Program-made: the position numbers and the translations under genes
Origin: Rubripirellula reticaptiva
GTDB taxonomy: Bacteria > Planctomycetota > Planctomycetia > Pirellulales > Pirellulaceae
Assembly (NCBI RefSeq): GCF_007860175.1
Contig: NZ_SJPX01000005.1
Location: 434,001 to 498,000 of the forward strand
Direction of reading: 5' to 3'
Length of the DNA: 64,000 nt
Notes under the pieces: generated by a model
Told to the model about the DNA's origin: nothing
What the model saw: the letters and a program-made list of their open reading frames with translations, nothing else
Databases searched by the model: none
Shown here: positions 26,523 to 35,844 of the stretch, piece by piece
Layout of the letters: every line of letters starts with the position of its first letter
Numbering within the stretch: position 1 is the stretch's first letter

Positions 26523-28688
26523 ATGAGCGCGAACGTCCAAGTCCAGTTGCCCGATGGAACCCTGGCCAGTCACCCTTTTGAAACCACGCCGATGGATATC
26601 GCCAAGGGGATCAGCGAGGGACTCGCCCGCAGCGTCATCGCAGCCGACGTGGCTGGCAAGATCGTCGACGCCGACCGCCCGTTGGGCGAGCTTGCTGAAT
26701 CCGCTGCACCGCTCGCACTGAAGTTGTTGACCAGCCGCGATCGCGAAGCGCTTGATGTGCTGCGTCACTCGGCCGCCCACGTGATGGCTCGCGCTGTCAT
26801 GCGTTTGTACAAAGGCGTCTCTTTGGCGTTCGGGCCGACCACCGACGGCGGCTTCTATTACGACTTTGACATTCCGGAAACTCTCAGCGAAGAAGACTTT
26901 CCGAAGATCGAAGCCGAAATCAAAAAGATCATCAAAGACAAAGAACCGTTCGAACGCTTCTCGTTGTCGCGCGACGAAGCCCGCAAGTTGCTTGACGACT
27001 TGGACCAAGACCTAAAAGTCGAACACATCGATACCGGTTTGTCGGATCAAGAATCAGTCAGCTTCTATCGTCAAGGTGAGTTCGTGGACTTGTGCCGCGG
27101 GCCTCACATTCCTGACGCCGGAAAGATCAAAGCGATCAAGATGATGAGCGTCGCCGGGTCGCACTGGAAAGGCGACGTGTCGGGACGGTCGTTACAACGA
27201 CTTTATGGCACCGCGTTCTTTGACAAGAAAGAACTGGCGGCTTACTTGGAACAACTCGAAGAGGCCAAGCGACGCGACCACCGCGTGCTGGGCAAGCAAC
27301 ACGGATTGTTTTCGATCAACCCCGAAGTCGGCCAAGGACTGTGTCTGTGGTTGCCCAAGGGCGCGAGAGTTCGCGTGGCGTTGGAAGACTTCTTGCGTAA
27401 AGAACTGCTTTCGCGAGGCTACGATCCGGTCTACAGCCCGCACATCGGCCGCGTTGAAATGTACGAAACCAGCGGCCACTTTCCGTACTATCGCGACAGC
27501 CAATTTGCGCCCCTGTACGGTCAAGAGGTCGGCGGCATGTTGGACGCCTGGAGCCAACGCCTGGCCGACGGATCGTTGTCGAAAGACGACGAGGACAAGT
27601 TGATGGCGGCGGCAGAAGTGTTCGGTGTCAAACTGAATCACTACAAGCCATCGGCGTCGTCGGAAGCCAAGCAAGGAGCGCTGCACGATTGGCAAACCGA
27701 GAACGAACGTTACTTGCTGAAGCCGATGAACTGTCCGCATCACTGCTACATGTTCAAGGCTCAACCACGTTCGTATCGCCAATTGCCACTGCGTTTGTTT
27801 GAGTTCGGTACCGTTTACCGTCACGAACAGACCGGCGAATTGAACGGTCTGCTACGTGTTCGCGGACTGACCCAAGACGACGCGCACATTTTCTGCACTG
27901 CCGATCAAGTCGAAGAAGAATTCCGCGCCACCATCGAACTGACCAAGTTCGTGTTGAAATCGGTCGGCCTGGACGACTACCGCGTTCAATTGTCGCTGCG
28001 AGATCCGGATAGCAGCAAGTATGTCGGTACCGAAGAGCAGTGGGACAACGCCGAAGGCGCGCTGCGAGGCGTGCTGCAACAGTCGGGTTTGGACTTCAAC
28101 GAAGAGCCTGGCGAAGCCGCATTCTATGGACCAAAGGCCGACTTCATGATCCGCGACTGCATCGGTCGTTCGTGGCAACTCGGCACGGTCCAGTTGGACT
28201 ACAACTTGCCCGAACGGTTTAAGCTGGAATACGCTGGCGGCGACAACACGACTCACCGCCCCGTCATGATCCACCGCGCTCCATTCGGCTCGCTCGAACG
28301 ATTCGTCGGCGTGCTGATCGAGCACTTTGCGGGTGCGTTTCCGATGTGGTTGTCGCCCGAACAAATCCGCGTGCTACCGCTAAGCGACAAATCGATCGAC
28401 TATGCCGTCCAAGTCGCCAAGCAATTGTCGGACGCTGGTTTGAAAGCCACGGTCGACAACACCGGCGGCAAGGTTCAAGCCAAGATCCGCAACGCGCAAT
28501 TGGACCTCGTCAACTACATGGCGGTCGTCGGTCCCAAAGAAGCGGAAACCGGCCAAGTGGCGCTGCGAGACCGGATCGATGGCGACCTGGGTTCGATGCC
28601 GATCGCGGAGGCAATTGCTCGATTGACCAAGGAAATCGAAACTCGCCAAGTCCGCCAAGCGGTCAAACCCAGCGACGTGACGCTTTAG
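26523..28688 (+). CDS. thrS: Threonyl-tRNA synthetase with a lineage-type insertion
   Basis: A 721-residue class-II synthetase: TGS domain ([19 protein letters not shown]), editing domain with [11 protein letters not shown], catalytic domain and C-terminal anticodon-binding domain ([17 protein letters not shown]). Zinc ligands are Cys of MNCPHHC and His of the DDAHIF and MIHRAPFGS regions. Motif 2 is [21 protein letters not shown] (split here by only normal loops). A segment of roughly 57 residues (about 336-392, [13 protein letters not shown] to LHDWQ) is inserted just before [13 protein letters not shown], where E. coli ThrRS has none. ATG 26523 matches family N-termini. Confidence 0.96.
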   Translation: MSANVQVQLPDGTLASHPFETTPMDIAKGISEGLARSVIAADVAGKIVDADRPLGELAESAAPLALKLLTSRDREALDVLRHSAAHVMARAVMRLYKGVSLAFGPTTDGGFYYDFDIPETLSEEDFPKIEAEIKKIIKDKEPFERFSLSRDEARKLLDDLDQDLKVEHIDTGLSDQESVSFYRQGEFVDLCRGPHIPDAGKIKAIKMMSVAGSHWKGDVSGRSLQRLYGTAFFDKKELAAYLEQLEEAKRRDHRVLGKQHGLFSINPEVGQGLCLWLPKGARVRVALEDFLRKELLSRGYDPVYSPHIGRVEMYETSGHFPYYRDSQFAPLYGQEVGGMLDAWSQRLADGSLSKDDEDKLMAAAEVFGVKLNHYKPSASSEAKQGALHDWQTENERYLLKPMNCPHHCYMFKAQPRSYRQLPLRLFEFGTVYRHEQTGELNGLLRVRGLTQDDAHIFCTADQVEEEFRATIELTKFVLKSVGLDDYRVQLSLRDPDSSKYVGTEEQWDNAEGALRGVLQQSGLDFNEEPGEAAFYGPKADFMIRDCIGRSWQLGTVQLDYNLPERFKLEYAGGDNTTHRPVMIHRAPFGSLERFVGVLIEHFAGAFPMWLSPEQIRVLPLSDKSIDYAVQVAKQLSDAGLKATVDNTGGKVQAKIRNAQLDLVNYMAVVGPKEAETGQVALRDRIDGDLGSMPIAEAIARLTKEIETRQVRQAVKPSDVTL

Positions 28689-28740
28689 CGTTTTATAGGC
28701 TCTGCCTGCCCCCGCGCCACATCGCTCGCGGGGCAGACGT
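28678..28740 (+). terminator. Hairpin(s) after thrS
   Basis: ACGCTTTAGCGT spans the stop codon and is followed by TTTT. A second stem, CTGCCCCCGCG (28706-28716) with CGCGGGGCAG (28727-28736), has one bulged C. Either could end the thrS transcript. Confidence 0.5.
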
Positions 28741-28888
28741 GATTGTGGAAATCATTTCTCATGAATTTCCCAATAGCGACTTGCCCACCAGGTCACGGTG
28801 CCGTGAAAATAGTGCCGTTATCGGATTGCTGATCAAGATTTTGAGATCAGCGATCTCAGTTGGGCTAGCCGCTTCTGGGAGCAGCGTG

Positions 28889-30055
28889 ATGTGGGTTCCG
28901 CACAGATTGATTCTTCTGGTTTCTTGTCGGTTATGGCTAAGCATCCTTGCATTCGCCATCTGCTTAAGGTCAGACGCGATCGTTTCAGCGGATAACAAAA
29001 CAAACACGCCGCCACCGCAAAAGGTTTCGGTAGCGATCCGCGCAAAGTCACCGTTTGTAAACGTAGGCATGCTTCAGATCGACGGGCTAGAAACCGGCAA
29101 GGACCACGTCGTCCAGATGATGTTGGCCAACGAAACATCTGAGACACTCAATCTCGAAAATTCCGTAGCGACCTACAATCTCATCAAGGTTAAACCTACT
29201 CAACCAACGCTTGCGGCGGGCCAGTCATGCCGAGTCGACCTTGTTTTGCAACCGCAAGCGAATTTTTCGAAGCATGTCTGGGAACAATCGATCGAATTCC
29301 GTCCACCGCGTGGTGTTCGAGGAGCGAGCGCGACGCTAACGGTCAGCTCGAAGCTAAAAGGGTTGTTCTCGGTCTCGCCGGATAGCGTCTTGTTGATCGC
29401 GTCCACTTTAAAAGGCGAATCGGAAACCAGGTTTACCAAGGTACTCGACGTCACGTTTTCACCACCCGTTGATCCCAAGAACTTTCGATTCTCGGGCTCC
29501 GAAATTGTCAATTTGTTGGACATCGGTGTGACAAATCGAGGATCCGGCGGCCAAGCCGAAATCGAGGTGGCGGCCGAGTTAGCTTACATTCCAACCGAAG
29601 GCGTACACGGAGATCTCGAGATCACTGATACGGTGACCAACAAAGTCCGTGTCGTTCATATCACCATGGTCCAGCGAGCTCGCATCCGAGTGTTCCCTTC
29701 GAAGTTGGTGTTTCGCCCGCTAGCGAACAGTGATCGGTGGGTCGCGTCAGGGATGTTGATCCGCGAGCAACCCAATGCGGACAAAGACGATGATATCGCA
29801 ACGACAACAACAGAACCGGCGAATGTGTCAGATGCCGTTTTCTGTACAGCGAGTCTTGGCGAACGAGCGGTTAAACTCAAGACCGAGTTGACGGAAGTCA
29901 GCTCGAATGTCCAGAGATTCCGTTTGACGATTGACCCAGCAAAACTTGATGAGTCATCGAATGCGACGACTAAACCGTCTGTCATGTGGGACATTCACTG
30001 GGGCAAGGATCGCGTCAGCGACAAATCGGTCGCGATTGTTCCTAGCCGTCCCTAA
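28889..30055 (+). CDS. Secreted protein with DUF1573-like Ig domain, function unknown
   Basis: Predicted 388 residues from the ATG at 28889; the open frame upstream overlaps thrS and is not credible. A signal peptide (LILLVSCRLWLSILAFAICLRSDAIVSA) is followed by a beta-rich domain: GLETGKDHVVQMMLANETSETLNLENSVATYN, reminiscent of DUF1573 Ig-like domains. A second similar unit follows (KVVHITMVQRARIRVFPSKLVF pattern, about 240-270). No catalytic motif is seen. Its stop and the next gene are contiguous, so they are co-transcribed. Confidence 0.75.
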   Translation: MWVPHRLILLVSCRLWLSILAFAICLRSDAIVSADNKTNTPPPQKVSVAIRAKSPFVNVGMLQIDGLETGKDHVVQMMLANETSETLNLENSVATYNLIKVKPTQPTLAAGQSCRVDLVLQPQANFSKHVWEQSIEFRPPRGVRGASATLTVSSKLKGLFSVSPDSVLLIASTLKGESETRFTKVLDVTFSPPVDPKNFRFSGSEIVNLLDIGVTNRGSGGQAEIEVAAELAYIPTEGVHGDLEITDTVTNKVRVVHITMVQRARIRVFPSKLVFRPLANSDRWVASGMLIREQPNADKDDDIATTTTEPANVSDAVFCTASLGERAVKLKTELTEVSSNVQRFRLTIDPAKLDESSNATTKPSVMWDIHWGKDRVSDKSVAIVPSRP

Positions 30056-30079
30056 GTGTTCGAAATCAGGATCCAGAAG

Positions 30080-31063
30080 ATGCCTCGCTTGATTGTCTTG
30101 TTGTGCGTTTTAGCGTTGAGTTCTGTTTCGTTGAGTTCTGTTTCGTTGGGCCAGGAAGCCGACGGCGACGCTGACAAGGACGGCAGTCGGTTCGCCGCCT
30201 CGTTGATTGAAGGACTCATCGCGAACAACGAATCGCTGCATGCCTACTCTTTGGCGTACACATCGAAATTCGAAAGCAACCGACCGGGGGCACGGCGAGT
30301 GCAGGACCAGAAAGTTCGTTGCTATCACGATCCCGATTCGGAGAGAACGATTGTTGCCCGGCGGACAATGAGCAACCAATTCGACAGCGCCGGCGAAATG
30401 AAAACCTATGACGGGATCTTCTTAATCGAGATGGTCAGAAACCGCCAGGCAATGATGACGGACTCGCAAGGCAAGCGGCGGATTCACGTGCCAGACCAGA
30501 AACCGCTCAGCATGTCGATTCGACTGCCTTTTTTTCACACACTTGGTTTCCATGCCTTTCCGGACAACGCGAGTTCGACGTTCAATCGCGAGTTTTGGAA
30601 AACGCAGGCAGTTTCTCAAGAAGGCATGAGTTCTTCGCTGATCAACAACCAGTCGGCATTGGTGCGGCAGACGTTTGAAAAGGATGGCGTACCGACAGTG
30701 AAATACGAATGGACTTTCGATTTAGAATCGCTTTGTCCAACCCAACGAAAGTCGTACTACTTTAACGCGGAATTGAAAAAGTTCGTGTTTAAAGAACTCG
30801 AAAAAATCACTTGGAAAAACTTCAATGGAATCCAACTTCCCGTAGCAATCCATGACGAAAATAGCCAGGTCGCCATCGAGCCGGGTTCGGGAAAACGATT
30901 GAACTTCACCCAGCAGACCGAAACCAACTTCCTCTGGCTCTCGGTCGGCAAACCAATGGCTTCCGATGAACCAGCGCCAGACCAATTGGCGACGCTCGAT
31001 ACCATCGCCCGGTGGATCGATTCAGGCCTCGGCGAGGTTTCGGATGGCAAGACTGCCCGTTAA
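30080..31063 (+). CDS. Secreted protein of unknown function
   Basis: A 327-residue protein from the ATG at 30080; a GTG at 30056 abutting the previous stop is an alternative. The signal peptide contains a perfect 15-bp tandem duplication (30114-30128 and 30129-30143), seen as LSSVSLSSVSL. The mature chain is mixed alpha/beta, with YSLAYTSKFESNRPG and a long region resembling lipoprotein-localisation-type beta folds (KVRCYHDPDSERTIVARR), but I do not assign a family. It probably works with the Ig-like protein just upstream. Confidence 0.72.
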   Translation: MPRLIVLLCVLALSSVSLSSVSLGQEADGDADKDGSRFAASLIEGLIANNESLHAYSLAYTSKFESNRPGARRVQDQKVRCYHDPDSERTIVARRTMSNQFDSAGEMKTYDGIFLIEMVRNRQAMMTDSQGKRRIHVPDQKPLSMSIRLPFFHTLGFHAFPDNASSTFNREFWKTQAVSQEGMSSSLINNQSALVRQTFEKDGVPTVKYEWTFDLESLCPTQRKSYYFNAELKKFVFKELEKITWKNFNGIQLPVAIHDENSQVAIEPGSGKRLNFTQQTETNFLWLSVGKPMASDEPAPDQLATLDTIARWIDSGLGEVSDGKTAR

Positions 31064-31178
31064 TCATCCGATTTTGGTGGCATTTGCTCAGAAGTTCAAC
31101 TTTCTTGCACGGATCTTTGCCGTCGCTGTCACTAACGAGATAGCGACAATTTGATCCGGCTTTTCCGCGAGAAAAATC

Positions 31179-33596
31179 ATGCGACTGACCCTCCGCACCC
31201 TTCTGGCTTACCTCGACAATACTCTTGAGCCGCAGGACGCTGAAGTTCTGCGTCAAAAGCTGGCCGAGAGTGGGTTTGCGACTCAGTTGGTCCAGCGTTT
31301 ACGAGCCGGGCTGGTCAATCCAGCTCTGACGGCCTTGCGCCCCGATGCGGTCGGCCCGAACGAGGACGCCAATGCGATCGGCGAGTACCTGGACAGCACG
31401 CTGCCGACCGAACAGGTCGCCGAGATCGAACGGGCGTGTTTGGAATCGGATTCGCGTCTGGCCGAAGCTGCGGCGTGTCACCAAATCCTAACCATGGTGC
31501 TGGGCAAGACGGCTGATGTCCCGCCGGCGCTGCGGAACCGGATCTATGAACTTCCCGAACGAGAGATCGAGCGGATTGCGTCATCGAGCAGTCGATTTTC
31601 GTCCTTGTCGATTGATGATCCACCGCCGGTCGTCCACGACATCTTCGACGCGCCGACGATGGACTCGCCACTGACTCATTCTGGCGGTCCCGTTACTCCG
31701 GTTGGACCGAGCGACACAGGCGTATCCGACGCACCGACGCGGATCCGCGAATCAGGTGTGATCGCTGACGCCGCAGCGGGGAAGGGCAAAACACCTGCGA
31801 TTGCTGGTTCAAAGAAACGAGACCGCACTGACACGGCGATCTATGGTGGATCCATTCGAACTTCGCGGATCGCGCCATGGCTGGTTTCATTAGCACTCGC
31901 CGGAGTCTTATTGTTTGCGATGACGCGGCTGTTTGCACCGCTACTGAATCGCGGCACCGAGGTCGCCGACTTGGTAGATAGCGACTTGGTCAATAGGGAC
32001 TTAGTCGACCGAGACACTGTTTCGACGCCAGACATTGAAGTTCCACCGGACCTGTCACCGCCGATGGTTGAGATCGAACCGACCACCGAAGCCGACGATT
32101 TTTCGGACGCCGAAATGTTGCCACCACCCGCCGCGATAGCAGAACCCGATCTCGGGCGTCCCGACATCATCGAACCTGAAACCGAACCCGACGTGGGGGT
32201 CGAGATGACAAACGACGGCGATCTGGACGTTCAGGTGCTCGCACCACCAACGCCAGCCATGGCAGATGGCGGACTTTCCGATCCCGGTGACGAAGACGAT
32301 ACGTTTACCGAAATGGCACCACCGTCGCCGAGCGTGGCAGCACTTCCGCCAGCCAGCGATGCGTCGCTGCCGCCGGGCGACGGACCTGAACCGCCACTCG
32401 CCAGCGAGATGACCGCAGAAGTCAGCGGCGAGAACCTTGGAGTCGCCAATGCAGCGGCACCCGAGATCGCAACGATCACGACGGAGAACACGTTGGTGGC
32501 GACCAACAAGGGATTGCCTGGTGAAGCACCCAAGTGGGTGCGTTTGAAGAAGGGCATGACCGTTGTCCCTGGCTACTCGATCGTTTGTCCGCCCACGTTC
32601 CGCGCGACGATGACATCGGTCTCCGGCTTTGACGTGACGTTGGTCGGACCAGCCGAAGTCGTTTGGGTTGCCGATGGGACTGGCGAATCGGCGTTGGCGG
32701 TGATCAGCGGTCGACTGCTGATGAAATCGAACAAGCCAGACGTCCGCATCGATTTAGCGCTGGGCAACGAACTGGTCACGCTGTCATTTGCAGACATCGG
32801 GTCGGTCGCGGCGGCCAGCGTCAAGCACTTTCGCGCACCGGGTTATGATCCGAAAGTATCCGAGAATCGAATCGAATTGGCCGGCGTTTTGTCGGTCCAG
32901 GGGTCGATTGACTTGGCGGCCGAACAGGGCGAAGAAACACTCAATACGGGTCTGCAATGGGTCAAACGCGGCGCGGCTGCACCGACGACTTCGCCAGTCG
33001 ACGAAGTACCTGCTTGGATCAGTCCAGTTTCTCCCACAGCAACCTCGCTTGCCGCTAGTGCTCGCGAAGGATTGCTAGAACTGATCAAGAGTGATCAACC
33101 GCTTGAGATCGCGCTTCGCGAAGCCACCCTATTTCGGCGCAGCGAAGTGGCCGCTCTTGCTGCCGAAACTTTGTTGCACATGGGTCAAGGCGACGTCTAT
33201 TTTGGCAACGACGGAATCCTTAGCGAAACAAAACAACGCGCTTACTGGCCCGAGCACTTTCTGGAACTCGTCGCCACTGTCGACCGCAGCGCGATCGCTG
33301 CAGAACAATTGGAAAAGTCGATCACAAAGATGGACGCAACCAATGCAACGGCGATCATGCGTTTGTTGACAGGCTATTCGCAGAAGCAATTGGTCGAAGG
33401 CGACGATGAAACGTTAGTCAACTTGCTAGATTCTGAAGCGATGGCGGTACGAGTTCTTGCGCTCGAGAACTTGAACAAGATCACCGGAACGACCTTGTAT
33501 TTCCGCGCCGAGCAAGACAACGCCGTTCGGCGAGCACCCGGAATCAAAAAATGGGTCGCCCGCCAACGCAAGGGCGACATCCGCTGGCCCGAATGA
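31179..33596 (+). CDS. Large membrane protein with FecR-like domain, possible anti-sigma-type regulator
   Basis: An 805-residue protein. The N-terminal cytoplasmic part (about 1-125) is helical, with two copies of a YLDNTL/YLDSTL motif (LAYLDNTLEPQDAEVL; GEYLDSTLPTEQVAEIE). A membrane segment follows at about 228-247 (IAPWLVSLALAGVLLFAMTRLFAP). A long acidic, Pro-rich linker (about 255-440) leads to a FecR-like beta domain (KKGMTVVPGYSIVCPPTFRA; LVGPAEVVWVADGTGESALAVISGRLLMKS). The C-terminus (about 620-800) is helical, HEAT-like (LLELIKSDQPLEIALREATLFRRSEVAALAAETLL). No sigma factor is adjacent. A surface-stress or anti-sigma role is inference. Confidence 0.68.
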   Translation: MRLTLRTLLAYLDNTLEPQDAEVLRQKLAESGFATQLVQRLRAGLVNPALTALRPDAVGPNEDANAIGEYLDSTLPTEQVAEIERACLESDSRLAEAAACHQILTMVLGKTADVPPALRNRIYELPEREIERIASSSSRFSSLSIDDPPPVVHDIFDAPTMDSPLTHSGGPVTPVGPSDTGVSDAPTRIRESGVIADAAAGKGKTPAIAGSKKRDRTDTAIYGGSIRTSRIAPWLVSLALAGVLLFAMTRLFAPLLNRGTEVADLVDSDLVNRDLVDRDTVSTPDIEVPPDLSPPMVEIEPTTEADDFSDAEMLPPPAAIAEPDLGRPDIIEPETEPDVGVEMTNDGDLDVQVLAPPTPAMADGGLSDPGDEDDTFTEMAPPSPSVAALPPASDASLPPGDGPEPPLASEMTAEVSGENLGVANAAAPEIATITTENTLVATNKGLPGEAPKWVRLKKGMTVVPGYSIVCPPTFRATMTSVSGFDVTLVGPAEVVWVADGTGESALAVISGRLLMKSNKPDVRIDLALGNELVTLSFADIGSVAAASVKHFRAPGYDPKVSENRIELAGVLSVQGSIDLAAEQGEETLNTGLQWVKRGAAAPTTSPVDEVPAWISPVSPTATSLAASAREGLLELIKSDQPLEIALREATLFRRSEVAALAAETLLHMGQGDVYFGNDGILSETKQRAYWPEHFLELVATVDRSAIAAEQLEKSITKMDATNATAIMRLLTGYSQKQLVEGDDETLVNLLDSEAMAVRVLALENLNKITGTTLYFRAEQDNAVRRAPGIKKWVARQRKGDIRWPE

Positions 33597-33651
33597 AAGC
33601 CGCCGGAATCCATCACAAGTGCGGCAATCGCGAATCAGAATTCTGGTTTGC

Positions 33652-34482
33652 TTAAGCCGCGTTTGGCAGTCCGTAATCCGTTCGCTTGCGACCTGACGTG
33701 ACCGTTTGTTTTCGGATGTTTAGATTGCGTTGCAAGTCCTCGGCGTTGGCGTATCCGCGACCGTGATCCAAATGCAAGACAACGGTTTGGAATCGCACAT
33801 GCTTGCCACGAACGCCAGCGTTTTCGAGTCGCTCGCCCAGTTCACGGTCTTGGCCACCATATCGCATTCGCTCGTCGAAGCCGCCGGCAGCGACCACATC
33901 GGTTGTCCAGCCCGACGAGTTATTACCGTTCCAGGTTGGACGTGTCGGCGTGATTTGGTTTAGCAACTTGCTGGCACGGCCACTGACCAGGCGCAGCCAT
34001 CGGTGCGACGCCGGCAGACCGTGCTTTCGCAGCCAGGACAGCTTGAACGCGTCACCGCTGCGGATGTCCTCGGGCGTGATCGATTGGCTGACCGACATTG
34101 GCAACTTGTAGTACCCGCCTGACAAAAAACGCTGTGGCTCGAGAGCCGCATAATGCTGGGCCAGAAAATCTGATCGCGGGATACAGTCACCATCGGAAAA
34201 CAACACGTACTCGCCTGCAACCGCTTCGAGCGCGCGGTTTAAGATCGTACTCTTGCGAAACCCGTCATCAGCGTGCCAAACGTGCTTGATCGTCAACGAC
34301 GTTTCATCACGCAACCGTTTTACCAACTCTGCTGTTTCGACTCGCGAACCGTCATCAGCCAAGACAATTTCAAACTCGCGGTGTTGTTGGACCGAGTATC
34401 CCCACAAAACTTTTTCGAGCCAGGCGGGTTGGTTGTAGGTCGACAGCACAACGCTGATCAATTTCGGTTTCATCGTGATCAT
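33652..34482 (-). CDS. Family 2 glycosyltransferase with C-terminal galactosyltransferase-like block
   Basis: A 276-residue GT-A enzyme. The N-terminal SVVLSTYNQPAWLEKVLWG and EIVLADDGS bind the nucleotide sugar. The DxD-type motif is FSDGDCIPR, and the C-terminal GGFDERMRYGGQDRELGERLENAG block is the one found in GT2/PF02709 polysaccharide transferases. The start at 34482 is chosen because the frame further upstream runs through the preceding gene. It lies 22 bp after the GT47-like gene on the same strand, so the two likely build one glycan. Confidence 0.9.
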   Translation of the reverse strand: MITMKPKLISVVLSTYNQPAWLEKVLWGYSVQQHREFEIVLADDGSRVETAELVKRLRDETSLTIKHVWHADDGFRKSTILNRALEAVAGEYVLFSDGDCIPRSDFLAQHYAALEPQRFLSGGYYKLPMSVSQSITPEDIRSGDAFKLSWLRKHGLPASHRWLRLVSGRASKLLNQITPTRPTWNGNNSSGWTTDVVAAGGFDERMRYGGQDRELGERLENAGVRGKHVRFQTVVLHLDHGRGYANAEDLQRNLNIRKQTVTSGRKRTDYGLPNAA

Positions 34483-34504
34483 GTTTTGAAATGGCAAGAT
34501 GGTT

Positions 34505-35635
34505 TCAAGCGGCGCGAGCGGTTGTGGTCGCAGCGTCGTGAAAGTTGTGATCGTGAAAGGGCAGGCAGATTCGGCGTGCCGACAAATCGAACTGGCCGTC
34601 GCGTAGGTTTTTGACAAACCGAGTTCCGCAAAGGTGCTCGTCATAAAATTCAGCGCCCGACCTTCGCATTCGCGCGATCTCGGCAACTGGCATCGAAACA
34701 GCACGACTGATGGCGTCGACCAAACTGGCGCGATCCGAAAAACAAATCGCGTTGACTCCGTCGATCAAATGCGGCGTGACTCGATCGCCATACTGAAGAA
34801 TCGGGATTGTGCCGACGCTCATCGATTCAACCAAGTGATGGCAAGTTGGCTGGGAAGATCCGGGGCAACACAAGAAGAAATTGGCGGACGCGATCACGGG
34901 CATCCAGTTCGATGCAGATACGGGATCTGTGCGGCTATCGGACAACACGATCGAGTCGGTCCGATTAGCAAGCTCAAACCGTTCATTGACGTGTTGGGGG
35001 TGGCTTTGGCGAACGGTCTCGAGCACTTCGATTCGATTGAGCAAACCGAATCCTTGGCCGATCTGCTGATCGCCGTAACGCGGTTTTTGGTTGCCAGCGA
35101 ACAGCACCGAAAACCAACGGCGATGGTTGCGAAGATCGCCGAGCAAACAGGGGCTGATCCGGCCAAGCGTCGTGGGGTGCATCGGGTAGGGCATCACCGG
35201 AACACTGCGATCGATATCACGCCCGATATCCAATTGAATGGTGGTGTCCGATTGAATGAAGTCGCGTTTCGGATGATGCGATCCAACCGAACCGTCGGCT
35301 AGCACGATCGCGTCCGCGGGAATCTGGCGACTGTCTTCGACGTAGGTCACACCCGGCATCGCCAACATGCGACGCCCGTACTCTTTGTGCGCAATCGCGG
35401 CCAGCGTCATCGCATCGGTGGACAGATAAAGCGGCGATCGGGCATCAATGCAATGATGAGCCAGCGTCGCCAAGTGTCGTCCCGCATCAATCATCATCTG
35501 GTTCGTGCTGAGCCGCAGCGCAATCGGACGCTGGTCAAGCGAGACCGGCGACACGGGCTTGTCGCGAAGAATCTGACGCGCCCGCCGAATGTCGACAGGA
35601 AAGCGAACCAGCGATTTCCATTTCATGCGTTTCAA
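34505..35635 (-). CDS. Exostosin-like (GT47-type) glycosyltransferase
   Basis: A 376-residue protein resembling PF03016 exostosin-type transferases. The donor-site half has SANFFLCCPGSSQPTCHHLVESMSVGTIPILQYGDRVTPHLIDGVN, which fits the family pattern of CPG, a glutamate helix and GxIPVI. The first half has SVLFAGNQKPRYGD and QLDIGRDIDRSVPVMPYPMHP. No signal peptide. It precedes the GT2 gene by 22 bp. Identification rests on the C-terminal pattern, so the acceptor and sugar are unknown. Confidence 0.7.
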   Translation of the reverse strand: MKRMKWKSLVRFPVDIRRARQILRDKPVSPVSLDQRPIALRLSTNQMMIDAGRHLATLAHHCIDARSPLYLSTDAMTLAAIAHKEYGRRMLAMPGVTYVEDSRQIPADAIVLADGSVGSHHPKRDFIQSDTTIQLDIGRDIDRSVPVMPYPMHPTTLGRISPCLLGDLRNHRRWFSVLFAGNQKPRYGDQQIGQGFGLLNRIEVLETVRQSHPQHVNERFELANRTDSIVLSDSRTDPVSASNWMPVIASANFFLCCPGSSQPTCHHLVESMSVGTIPILQYGDRVTPHLIDGVNAICFSDRASLVDAISRAVSMPVAEIARMRRSGAEFYDEHLCGTRFVKNLRDGQFDLSARRICLPFHDHNFHDAATTTARAA

Positions 35636-35844
35636 CTAGATTTGGGCAGGCGGCGAACGAGACATTTCTCGAGTCATTCTGTAGTGTCTTTCGATACAAA
35701 AAACGCCCAAGGCACGTCAAGTTCGGACACGTCGAGCCGCTACCACCCCAGGTAGATTGAACTCGAAGTTTTCCGAAACCCAGGATGTGAATAGGGGTTC
35801 AACGGCCGAAGCTCTTCTCTTTTCTCGAGGCCAATAGGCGTAAA

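Noticed and set aside
28346-28888. N-terminal extension of the DUF1573-like protein into thrS
   Set aside because: It overlaps thrS in another frame, has no homology, and a clear signal peptide starts at 28889.
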